Assembly (NCBI GenBank): GCA_035495435.1
Contig: DATJFV010000057.1
Location: 1-14,478, forward strand
Source of the DNA: JBDSKH01 sp035495435
Lineage (GTDB): Bacteria; Actinomycetota; Actinomycetes; Actinomycetales; Microbacteriaceae
DNA length: 14,478 nucleotides
Direction of reading: 5' to 3'
Shown: positions 1-6,719 of the stretch, in pieces
Numbering within the stretch: position 1 is the first letter of the stretch
How the letters are laid out: every line of letters begins with the position of its first letter
The notes under the pieces: generated by a model
Told to the model about the DNA's origin: nothing
Databases searched by the model: none
The model's input: only the letters and a program-made list of their open reading frames with translations
Made by a program: the position numbers and the translations under genes

Positions 1-1548
1 GACCCGTATCAGATCACCATCGCGCAGGAATGCGATCGGACCTTCGTCCACCGCCTCCGGCGCGATGTGGCCGATGCACAGGCCGGTTGTGCCGCCTGAG
101 AATCTGCCGTCGGTCAATAGTAGGACATCTTTTCCGAGCCCTGCTCCCTTGATGGCGGCGGTGATGGCGAGCATCTCGCGCATGCCGGGGCCGCCCTTGG
201 GGCCCTCGTAGCGGATGACGACGACGTCGCCGTGCTTGATCTCGCCGGCAGCGAGGGCGTCCATCGCGGCGCGCTCGCGCTCGAACACCCGCGCGGGGCC
301 CTCGAACACGGCCGCGTCGAACCCGGCGGTCTTCACGACCGCGCCCTCGGGGGCGAGCGAGCCCTTGAGGATGGTGAGCCCGCCGGTGGCGTGGATGGGG
401 TTGTCGAGGGTCTTCAGCACCTCGCCGTCGAGCGCGGGCGGGTTGATCTCGGCCAGGTTCTCGGCCATCGTCTTGCCGGTCACGGTCATCACGTCGCCGT
501 GCAGCAGGCCGGCGTCGAGCAGCGCCTTCATGAGCACCGGGATGCCGCCGCGGCGGTCGACGTCGTTCATGACGTACTTGCCGAACGGCTTCAGGTCGCC
601 GATGTGCGGAACCTTCGAGCCGATGCGGTTGAAGTCGTCGATGCTGAGCTCGACCTCGGCCTCGTGGGCGATGGCCAGCAGGTGCAGCACGATGTTGGTC
701 GAGCCGCCGAGCGCCATGCCGACGGCGATGGCGTTCTCGAACGCCTCCTTGGTGAGGATCTGGCGGGCGGTGATGCCCTTCTCGAGCAACTTCACCACGG
801 CCTCGCCGGAGCGGTGCGCGTACATGTCACGGCGCCCGTCGGCGGCGGCGGGGGATGCCGACCCGGGCAGCGAGAGGCCGAGGGCTTCGGCGACGCTCGC
901 CATGGTGTTCGCGGTGTACATGCCGCCGCAGGCACCCATGCCGGGGGCGAAGGCGCACTCGATACGGTGCGCGTCCTCGAGGCTCATGGTGCCGGCGAGC
1001 ACGCCGCCGACCGCCTCGAACGAGTCGATGATCGTGATGTCCTTCTCGGTGCCGTCGCTCAGCCGCACCCAGCCGGGCGCGATCGATCCGGCGTAGAGGA
1101 ACACGGATGCCAGGTCGAGCCGGGCGGCCGCCATCAGCATGCCGGGAATGGACTTGTCGCATCCGGCGAGCAGCACCGAGCCGTCGAGCCGCTCGGCCTG
1201 CATGACCGTCTCGACCGAGTCGGCGATGACCTCGCGGCTGACGAGGGAGAAGTGCATGCCCTCGTGCCCCATCGAGATGCCGTCGGAGACGCTGACCGTG
1301 CCGAACTGCAGCGGGTACCCGCCGCCGGCGTGCACCCCCTCCTTCGCCGCCTGCGCGAGGCGGGCCAGCGAGAGGTTGCACGGGGTGATCTCGTTCCACG
1401 AACTCGCGATGCCGATCTGAGCCTTGTCCCAGTCGGCGTCGCCCATGCCGACGGCGCGGAGCATGCCACGACTGGTGGTGGCTTCGATGCCGTCGGTGAC
1501 GGTGCGGGAGCGGGGCTTGTGGTCGGGTGTGGGAGCTGCATCCGGCAT
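1..1548 (-). CDS. ilvD: Dihydroxy-acid dehydratase, C-terminus cut by window edge
   Basis: Dehydrates 2,3-dihydroxy-isovalerate and 2,3-dihydroxy-3-methylvalerate to the keto acids that precede valine, leucine and isoleucine; a cytoplasmic Fe-S enzyme. The 516 visible residues match the IlvD/Edd family throughout. C57 lies in EITPCN, C130 in AGCDKSIPGM and C207 in GACGGMYTANTM; these are the expected cluster-ligand positions. GGSTNIVLHLLAIAHEAE and the late GRFSGGTTGLCIGHIAPEA block follow. The family is usually about 560-620 residues, so roughly 50 or more C-terminal residues lie left of position 1. The ATG start is chosen because a TAGCCT box ends seven bases before it and no Shine-Dalgarno is present, which suggests a leaderless mRNA. 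The gene is separated from otsB by 141 bp and is probably transcribed alone in this window. Identification is very secure; nothing is odd except the truncation by the edge. Confidence 0.97.
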   Translation of the reverse strand, partial: MPDAAPTPDHKPRSRTVTDGIEATTSRGMLRAVGMGDADWDKAQIGIASSWNEITPCNLSLARLAQAAKEGVHAGGGYPLQFGTVSVSDGISMGHEGMHFSLVSREVIADSVETVMQAERLDGSVLLAGCDKSIPGMLMAAARLDLASVFLYAGSIAPGWVRLSDGTEKDITIIDSFEAVGGVLAGTMSLEDAHRIECAFAPGMGACGGMYTANTMASVAEALGLSLPGSASPAAADGRRDMYAHRSGEAVVKLLEKGITARQILTKEAFENAIAVGMALGGSTNIVLHLLAIAHEAEVELSIDDFNRIGSKVPHIGDLKPFGKYVMNDVDRRGGIPVLMKALLDAGLLHGDVMTVTGKTMAENLAEINPPALDGEVLKTLDNPIHATGGLTILKGSLAPEGAVVKTAGFDAAVFEGPARVFERERAAMDALAAGEIKHGDVVVIRYEGPKGGPGMREMLAITAAIKGAGLGKDVLLLTDGRFSGGTTGLCIGHIAPEAVDEGPIAFLRDGDLIRV

Positions 1549-1555
1549 GGAACCG

Positions 1556-1561
1556 AGGCTA
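1556..1561 (-). promoter_or_regulatory. Putative -10 box of ilvD (leaderless start)
   Basis: TAGCCT on the minus strand lies seven bases upstream of the ilvD ATG, so transcription would begin at or next to the A of the start codon. No purine-rich ribosome site is visible between the box and the ATG, and no good -35 is seen. The same TAGCCT hexamer at the same distance precedes the tetR gene. Confidence 0.5.
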
Positions 1562-1594
1562 CTCCGCAGCACGACAGGTCGCTGACGCTCACCG

Positions 1595-1681
1595 CGCCGG
1601 TCGAGTAGCCGCGCAGCGGCGTATCGAGACCCCGGTCGGCGGGGATTCGATACGCGCCCGGAGGGCGCTACTCAACCGGCG
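1595..1681. repeat. Long imperfect palindrome (REP-like intergenic element)
   Basis: The left arm CCGGTCGAGTAGC is mirrored by GCTACTCAACCGG on the right, and the inner segment GTATCGAGACCCC by GGGGATTCGATAC, giving an almost complete 85-bp inverted repeat. Each half is also a smaller hairpin: GTCGAGTAGCCGC opposite GCGGCGTATCGAGAC, and GCGCCC opposite GGGCGC. Such GAGTAGC...CGTATCGA elements are, from memory, common between genes in Microbacteriaceae. It sits between the 3' end of otsB and the promoter of ilvD. It could end otsBA transcription, but there is no T-run, so the terminator role is an inference. Confidence 0.75.
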
Positions 1682-1689
1682 AAGCGGGG

Positions 1690-2481
1690 TCACTGCTCGT
1701 GGACGTCGCCCTCGCGGAACGTCGCCAGCGCCGTCAGCACCGCGGCGACCTCCTGCGGCCCCGCCACCCGGAACGCCGCCTCGGTGGAGCCCGCGCCGCT
1801 CTTGACCCCGACGTCGTGCGGCATCAGCGCCGCGAACGCGTCCTCGTCGGTGACATCGTCGCCCGCGTAGAACACCGCGTCGGCATGCGTGTAGCGCCGC
1901 AGATGCTCGACCGCCTCGCCCTTCGTCGTGGAGCGCACCGAGAACTCGAGCACGTTCTTGCCCTCGCGCACGGTCAGCCCCTCGACCTCGGCCTTCGCCT
2001 CGCTCAGCGCCACCAGGTGCGCGACGCGCGAGTTGTGCTCGGTCGCCAGGCGGGTGTGCAGCGCGAACCCGGCGGGTTTGGCCTCGAGCCAGACCTGATC
2101 GATCGAGTCGGCGACCTCACCGAGCACCTCGTGCAGCACGTCGACCCGTTCGCGTTCGGCGTCGTTCAGGGCCAACTGGTCGTCGGGGTCGTCGAGCCGC
2201 AACTCGATGCCGTGGGAGCCGACGAGCAGGGTGCTGTCGGGAAGGTCCGCAACCGCGATGAGACTTTTCAGGGCCCGTCCGCTCACCAGCGCCACCCGGG
2301 TCTCGGGCAGCGCCAGCAGTCGCAGCACCGCCTCGCGTGCCTCGGGCAGCGCGCGCGCCTGCTCGGGCGAGTCGACCTCGGGGGCGAGGGTGCCGTCGAA
2401 GTCGAGGGCGACGAGCAGGCGCTTCACGCGCGCCAACTCGCGCAGTGCTCCGGTGAGCGCCTCGGGTAGGGGCTCGGTCAC
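1690..2481 (-). CDS. otsB: Trehalose-6-phosphate phosphatase
   Basis: Removes phosphate from trehalose-6-phosphate to give trehalose, the second step after OtsA; cytoplasmic. HAD-superfamily motifs are all present in the 263-residue product: motif I DFDGTLAP with nucleophile D27 and D29, motif II SGR at 67-69, the conserved lysine K188 in STTKGEA, and motif III GDDVTDEDAF at 207-216. The length is normal for the bacterial enzyme. The reading frame is open to position 2562, but the GTG at 2481 is preferred because GGAGG lies four bases before it and the protein then starts at the family's normal N-terminus. The start is separated from the otsA stop by one base, so the two genes are almost certainly cotranscribed and translationally coupled. 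Confidence 0.95.
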   Translation of the reverse strand: MTEPLPEALTGALRELARVKRLLVALDFDGTLAPEVDSPEQARALPEAREAVLRLLALPETRVALVSGRALKSLIAVADLPDSTLLVGSHGIELRLDDPDDQLALNDAERERVDVLHEVLGEVADSIDQVWLEAKPAGFALHTRLATEHNSRVAHLVALSEAKAEVEGLTVREGKNVLEFSVRSTTKGEAVEHLRRYTHADAVFYAGDDVTDEDAFAALMPHDVGVKSGAGSTEAAFRVAGPQEVAAVLTALATFREGDVHEQ

Positions 2482-2482
2482 G

Positions 2483-3961
2483 TTACCTCCGGCGCCGCAT
2501 CGGCCGGTCGACCGTCCACTCCAGCTCCCCCAGCGGATCCTCCGGTGACGCGTCGACGGCACGCAGCGCCGCGAGGAAGCTCTCGGACCAGTGCGTGACG
2601 TCGTTCTCGCGCACCCGCTTGCGCAGCGAGCGCATCCGCTTGCGACGTTCCGCGCGCGGCATGTCGATGGCGCGCACGATCGCGTCCTTCAGTCCGTCGA
2701 TGTCGTGCGGGTTGATCAGAAGCGAGGCCTTCAGCTCGTCGGCCGAGCCGGTGAACTCGCTGAGCACCAGCACTCCGTCTTCGTCGAAGCGGGCCGCCAC
2801 ATACTCTTTGGCGACCAGGTTCATGCCGTCGCGCAGAGCGGTGACCAGCATCACGTCGGAGGCCAGGTAGAGCGCCGCCATCTCCTCACGCGGGAACCCG
2901 TGATGCAGGTAGCTGACCGCCTGGTGGCTGATGGTGCCATAGTCGCCGTTGATGCGGCCCACGGTCAGCTCGATCTCGTCGCGCAGCTGCTGGTAGGCCT
3001 CGACCCGCTCACGACTGGGGCTGGCGACCTGCACCAGCGTGACGTCTTCGACGTCGAGCCGCCCCTCGGCCAGCAGCTCGCCGAACGCCTTCAACCGATG
3101 CCCGATGCCTTTGGTGTAGTCGAGCCGGTCGACGCCGAGCATGATCGTCTTCGGGTTGCCGAGGTCTTCGCGGATCTGCTGCGCCCGCGCCTGCACCTGC
3201 GGCTCACGAGCGAGCGCCTCGAACGCCTCGACATCGATCGAGATCGGGAACGCGCGCGCCACCACCCGTCGTGCCGGGCCGCTGTCGGTCGCCGGCACCT
3301 CGATGAAGGGGCTCTTGGTCGCATACCCGAGCAGCCGCCGCACCGCGCGCGAGAAGTTGCCTGCGTCGGCGATCCGCTGGAACCCGATGACGTCGGCCCC
3401 GAGCAGCCCCTCGATGATCTGGGTGCGCCAGGGCAGCTGCGAAAAGATGCCGTAGGCGGGGAACGGGATGTGGTTGAAGAACCCGATCGTCAGATCCGGC
3501 CGGGCCTCGCGCAGCATCCGCGGAACCAGCTGCAGCTGGTAGTCCTGCACCCAGACCGTCGCACCGTGCGCTGCGATCGCGACCGCGGCATCCGCGAACC
3601 GTCGGTTGACGGCCACGTAGCTGTCCCACCAGACCCGGTGGTAGCCGGGCTGGGCGATGACGTCGTGGTACAGCGGCCAGAGGGTGTCGTTGCTGAAGCC
3701 CTCGTAGTAGTTCTCGAGATCGTCGGGCGACAGCGGCACCGGCACGATGCGGATGCCGTCGTGATCGAACGGGGGCAGCTCGATGTCGGGTTGGCCGGCC
3801 CAGCCGACCCAGGCACCGTCGGCGGCACGCATGACCGGTTCGAGCGCCGTGACCAGGCCACCCGGAGAGGACCTCCAGCCGGCGACCCCGTCGTCATCGA
3901 CCACGTGATCGATGGGGAGGCGGTTGGACACGACGACGAAGGTGTATTTCTCGTCGCCCAT
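2483..3961 (-). CDS. otsA: Alpha,alpha-trehalose-phosphate synthase (UDP-forming)
   Basis: Glycosyltransferase family 20 enzyme that joins glucose from UDP-glucose to glucose-6-phosphate, giving trehalose-6-phosphate for OtsB; trehalose protects against osmotic, cold and drying stress. The 492-residue product has the N-terminal SNRLP strand (12-16), WWDSYVAVN (111-119), VWVQDYQLQLVP with D140, FFNHIPFP with H164, GVDRLDYTKGI with R279 and K284 (phosphate binding), and LRDGMNLVAKEYVA with D378 and E386. This is the full set of donor and acceptor residues, so the enzyme should be active. The length is close to the E. coli enzyme of about 474 residues. The ATG is preceded by TACGTT six bases upstream and no clear Shine-Dalgarno. 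The open frame continues upstream, but only as antisense to the divergent gene. Confidence 0.96.
   Translation of the reverse strand: MGDEKYTFVVVSNRLPIDHVVDDDGVAGWRSSPGGLVTALEPVMRAADGAWVGWAGQPDIELPPFDHDGIRIVPVPLSPDDLENYYEGFSNDTLWPLYHDVIAQPGYHRVWWDSYVAVNRRFADAAVAIAAHGATVWVQDYQLQLVPRMLREARPDLTIGFFNHIPFPAYGIFSQLPWRTQIIEGLLGADVIGFQRIADAGNFSRAVRRLLGYATKSPFIEVPATDSGPARRVVARAFPISIDVEAFEALAREPQVQARAQQIREDLGNPKTIMLGVDRLDYTKGIGHRLKAFGELLAEGRLDVEDVTLVQVASPSRERVEAYQQLRDEIELTVGRINGDYGTISHQAVSYLHHGFPREEMAALYLASDVMLVTALRDGMNLVAKEYVAARFDEDGVLVLSEFTGSADELKASLLINPHDIDGLKDAIVRAIDMPRAERRKRMRSLRKRVRENDVTHWSESFLAALRAVDASPEDPLGELEWTVDRPMRRRR
2486..2490 (-). promoter_or_regulatory. Ribosome binding site of otsB
   Basis: GGAGG four bases upstream of the GTG start lies inside the last codons of otsA, with the otsA TAA stop between it and the start. 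It decides the otsB start against the longer open frame, and the layout indicates that ribosomes finishing otsA can reinitiate on otsB. Confidence 0.75.
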
Positions 3962-3967
3962 ATTTCC

Positions 3968-3973
3968 AACGTA
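3968..3973 (-). promoter_or_regulatory. Putative -10 box of otsAB (leaderless start)
   Basis: TACGTT on the minus strand ends six bases before the otsA ATG, so the predicted transcript starts at or beside the start codon. The intervening GGAAAT is a poor and too-close ribosome site. No convincing -35 was found at 16-18 bases. Confidence 0.45.
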
Positions 3974-4042
3974 GCAGTGCTCGGAAAATGAACTCCGGGG
4001 GTTGTGGAGCGGTCGCGTCACACGTACGACACATCGGGCCGA

Positions 4043-4048
4043 TAGGTT
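4043..4048 (+). promoter_or_regulatory. Putative -10 box of the sugar isomerase-like gene
   Basis: TAGGTT ends seven bases before the ATG at 4056. An AGGA is present, but only one base from the ATG, which is too close for a normal ribosome site, so a leaderless transcript is the likelier reading. It lies back to back with the otsA box within the same 94-bp gap. Confidence 0.45.
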
Positions 4049-4055
4049 GGCAGGA

Positions 4056-4943
4056 ATGATCTCCATCGGCATGAGCACGTCGTGTGCCTTCCCCCTCGGC
4101 CTCGAAGCGGCGTTCCGGCTCGGACGTGTCGCCGGGTATGACGGCATCGAGGTCATGGTCACCGGCGACACCGCCACCCAGACCGCCGCGTCGCTGAACG
4201 CGCTGACCGACAAGTACTCGATGCCGGTGCTCGCGATCCACGCGCCCGTGCTGCTGCTGACCACCAACGTGTGGGGGCGCGACCAGGCGTCGAAGCTGCT
4301 GCGCTCGGCCGAACTCGCCGCCGAGGTGGGGGCCCGCTCGGTGGTGGTGCATCCGCCGTTCCGCTGGCAGGGCCGGTACGCGGCACGTTTCGAGCAGATC
4401 GTGCGCGAAGTGCACACCGCCACCGGGGTCGAGATCTGCGTCGAGAACATGTTCCCGTGGCGCATCGGCGGCAAGCACCTGCAGGCGTACTCCCCCAGCC
4501 CCGAGCCGCTCGACCTCGACGTCGACCACATGACGCTCGACTTCTCGCACGCCTCACTGTCGGGTCGCGACTCGCTCGAGATGGCGATGGCGATGGGCGA
4601 CCGGTTGCGTCACATCCACCTCTGCGACGGCACGCGCTCGGCGCACGAGGGCAACATGTTCGACGAGCACCTCGCGCCCGGGCGCGGCACACAGCCCGTC
4701 GCCGAGACACTGCAGTACCTCGCCGCCAGCGGCTGGGAGGGCCAGATCGTCGCCGAGGTCGTCACCCACAAGGTGCGCGACGCGAAGAAGAAGCTGGCCC
4801 TGATGATCGAGACGGTCGCGTTCGCGCGCGAGCACCTCGAGCAGGCGCACGCGCTGCGCGACCCGCTGCCGGTGGCAGAGGGCGCCTCCCGCGGCGAGCG
4901 CCGGCAGGCCCGCCGCCTGGCGCGGGCACTCCCGACCCCGTAG
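4056..4943 (+). CDS. Sugar phosphate isomerase/epimerase-like TIM-barrel protein
   Basis: The 295-residue product belongs to the xylose isomerase-like/AP endonuclease 2 superfamily of metal-dependent TIM barrels. It starts with the typical first strand and SxxCAFPLGLEAAFRLGRVAGYDGIEVMV. Likely metal ligands are E130 (EICVEN), D162 (LDFSH), H188 (HIHLCDG) and E234 (VAEVVT), with H62, H99, H165 and H205 as further active-site candidates. The last ~30 residues (ERRQARRLARAL) are a basic tail beyond the barrel. The substrate cannot be read from the sequence: such proteins may isomerise or epimerise ketoses, hydroxypyruvate or inositol derivatives. The gene is divergent from otsAB with a shared 94-bp promoter region, hinting at a role in sugar or compatible-solute metabolism. 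A second ATG at 4071 is possible, but the first keeps the conserved beta strand. Confidence 0.85.
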   Translation: MISIGMSTSCAFPLGLEAAFRLGRVAGYDGIEVMVTGDTATQTAASLNALTDKYSMPVLAIHAPVLLLTTNVWGRDQASKLLRSAELAAEVGARSVVVHPPFRWQGRYAARFEQIVREVHTATGVEICVENMFPWRIGGKHLQAYSPSPEPLDLDVDHMTLDFSHASLSGRDSLEMAMAMGDRLRHIHLCDGTRSAHEGNMFDEHLAPGRGTQPVAETLQYLAASGWEGQIVAEVVTHKVRDAKKKLALMIETVAFAREHLEQAHALRDPLPVAEGASRGERRQARRLARALPTP

Positions 4944-4952
4944 GGCCCGGCG

Positions 4953-6719
4953 CTACCCGACGAGCACGGGGGCGAGCGCGCGGCGGCGGGTGCGGCGGAT
5001 CGCCAGCCCCGCGAGCGCGATGCTGCCCACCGCGAGCGCCAGCAGTGCCGCCGCGGCACCCGCGACGATGCCGGCGCTGCCGCCGGTGACGAGTTGCTGC
5101 ATCCCGTCGACGGCCCAGGCCAGCGGCATGAACGGCCGCAGCACCTGGAACGGGCCGGTCAGCGCCTCCGCCGGCAGCAGCCCGCCGATCGTCGCCACCT
5201 GCAGTGCCAGCAGCAGAAGCGAGATCACCAGCCCGCCGCGGCCGAGGCCGACGGTCAGCAGGTGGTGGAACGCGGTGAACGCCAACGCCGCGAGCAGCGC
5301 GAACGGCAGGGTGGCGGGCAGCACGGCCCACGACACTCCCCCGACGGTGTGCAGCAGCACGACGAGCAGAGCGGCCTGGATGGCGGCGATCGCGCCCGCG
5401 CGCACGAGGGCGCTGGCGACGATCCGGCCCGCGCTCGCGGTGGAGGCGAGCGCCCGGCGCGACGCCGGCCGGAGGACGAGGAACATCGCCAGCGCGCCGA
5501 CCCAGAGGCCGATGGGGACGAACAGGGTGGCGATCGCCGAACCTGCTCCGCCGACGCTGTTCTCGGTCGAGACGGTGAGGTTGACCGGGTCGGCGGCGAC
5601 GGCCGCCGCATCCGACGACACCCCGTCACCGGAGGGCAGCTTGGACGCGCCCTCGGCGAGGCCGCTGGAGAGGTCGCCGGCGCCGCTGGCCAGCTTCGAG
5701 ACTCCGGATGCCAGACCCGAGGCACCCGAGACGAGCGCCGGCCCGTTCGCGGCGAGTTGCGACGCGCCCGAGGCGCTCTGCGAGATGCCCGACTGGACGC
5801 CGTCGATCGCGGTGCGCGTCTGCGTGGCCAGGGTCGAGCCACCCGCGGCGGCCTGGGTGAGCTGCCCGCTGAGGTACTGCAGCTGCGCGAGCGCCGCCGC
5901 ATCCGACGGGTTCGCCGCCAACGCCGCGGTCGCCTGCGCGATGCCGGCGCTCAGCTGCGACACGCCCGACGCGTAGCTCTTCACCCCGGACGACAGCTTG
6001 TCGAGGCCGGCCGCACCTGTGTTGAGCTGCTTCAGCCCCGACGCCAGCTGCGACACCCCGCCGGTGTACTGCGAGAGGCCGGAGGTCAACTGTTTCGCAC
6101 CCGACGCGGCAGAGCTCGCCCCCGACGCCAGCTGCCCGGCGCCGTCGGCGGCCTGCGTCATCGCCTCGGAGAGCTGCCCGAAGCTGGCGTAGATGCCCGA
6201 GATGTAGTTCTCGGTGATCGCGCTGCCGAAGCTGCGCACCATGCCATCGCCAACCGACTGCGCCACCGTGCCCGCGAGGTAGGAGTGCGCGTCGTCGGTC
6301 TGGATGGTCAGCTGCGCCTTCTGCGGGTCGGAGCCCTGCAGCGACACGATCGACGACGAGAAGTCGCTCGGAATCGTCAGCACCGCGTACACCTCGCCGC
6401 GCGCCAGCATGTCGGCCGCGTCGGAGGCGTTGCTCAGCTGCCAGTCGAGCCCCGGCGAGTCGGTGCCGGTGAGGTCGGTGACCAGCTGCCGGCCGGCCAG
6501 CACCTTGGTCTCGGTGCCGTCGGGTGACGTGCTGGTGACCAGCTTGTCTTCGTTCACGACCGCGGCCGGGATGTGGTCGAGGCCCTGGCGCGGGTCGCCG
6601 ACGGATGCGATGTACAGCCCCGTGAACGCGAGCGGTACCAGCACGACGGCGGCGATCCCGGCGAAGCGCAGGCGCCGGCGGCGGGTGGTGGCGGTGGCGG
6701 TGGCGGTGGTGTCAGACAT
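4953..6719 (-). CDS. YhgE/Pip family membrane protein
   Basis: The 588-residue product belongs to the YhgE/Pip group, related to ABC-2-type permeases. An N-terminal membrane helix (about 19-40) is followed by the family's VVNEDK motif (54-59). A long outside domain carries an irregular repeat around S-G-x-x-Q-L-A-S-G (192-360), likely a helical coil. Five more membrane helices lie near 395-416, 433-458, 467-490, 494-513 and 547-574, with the conserved FMPLAWAVDGMQQL at 530-543. The biochemical role of the family is unsettled; members include a phage-infection protein and type VII secretion-linked relatives. The ATG overlaps the end of the MMPL gene by eight bases and has AAGGAA seven bases upstream, so it is translated from the same mRNA. 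The neighbours suggest a joint export or envelope function under TetR control. Confidence 0.9.
   Translation of the reverse strand: MSDTTATATATTRRRRLRFAGIAAVVLVPLAFTGLYIASVGDPRQGLDHIPAAVVNEDKLVTSTSPDGTETKVLAGRQLVTDLTGTDSPGLDWQLSNASDAADMLARGEVYAVLTIPSDFSSSIVSLQGSDPQKAQLTIQTDDAHSYLAGTVAQSVGDGMVRSFGSAITENYISGIYASFGQLSEAMTQAADGAGQLASGASSAASGAKQLTSGLSQYTGGVSQLASGLKQLNTGAAGLDKLSSGVKSYASGVSQLSAGIAQATAALAANPSDAAALAQLQYLSGQLTQAAAGGSTLATQTRTAIDGVQSGISQSASGASQLAANGPALVSGASGLASGVSKLASGAGDLSSGLAEGASKLPSGDGVSSDAAAVAADPVNLTVSTENSVGGAGSAIATLFVPIGLWVGALAMFLVLRPASRRALASTASAGRIVASALVRAGAIAAIQAALLVVLLHTVGGVSWAVLPATLPFALLAALAFTAFHHLLTVGLGRGGLVISLLLLALQVATIGGLLPAEALTGPFQVLRPFMPLAWAVDGMQQLVTGGSAGIVAGAAAALLALAVGSIALAGLAIRRTRRRALAPVLVG
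5640..6146 (-). repeat. Coding region for SG-rich heptad-like protein repeats
   Basis: Residues 192-360 of the YhgE/Pip protein repeat units such as GAxQLASG, GLSQYTGG, GVSQLASG, GVSKLASG and GAGDLSSG. The spacing is seven or a multiple of seven, with Gly, Ser and Leu at set positions, as expected for a long helical stalk outside the membrane. The repeat is at protein level; the DNA units are degenerate. Confidence 0.7.
6684..6710. repeat. GGTGGC simple-sequence tract at the yhgE-like start
   Basis: About four and a half GGTGGC hexamers lie directly after the start of the YhgE/Pip gene and encode its Thr-Ala-Thr-Ala N-terminus (TTATATATT). Gain or loss of a unit would change the length of the cytoplasmic tail by two residues without shifting frame. 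Confidence 0.7.

Noticed and set aside
232..1608. 458-codon plus-strand open frame opposite ilvD
   Set aside because: Antisense shadow of a clear ilvD; the translation is a low-complexity mix rich in His, Asp, Arg, Gly and Val, typical of the complementary strand of GC-rich genes.
2591..3991. 466-codon plus-strand open frame opposite otsA
   Set aside because: Antisense to a complete otsA with all catalytic motifs; the composition is non-protein-like.
4056..4943. Naming the TIM-barrel protein as hydroxypyruvate isomerase or an inositol enzyme
   Set aside because: Superfamily metal-ligand residues are visible, but nothing marks a particular substrate, so only the general call is kept.
5094..6527. 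477-codon plus-strand open frame opposite the YhgE/Pip gene
   Set aside because: Arg/Gly-rich shadow; the opposite strand has membrane helices and family motifs.
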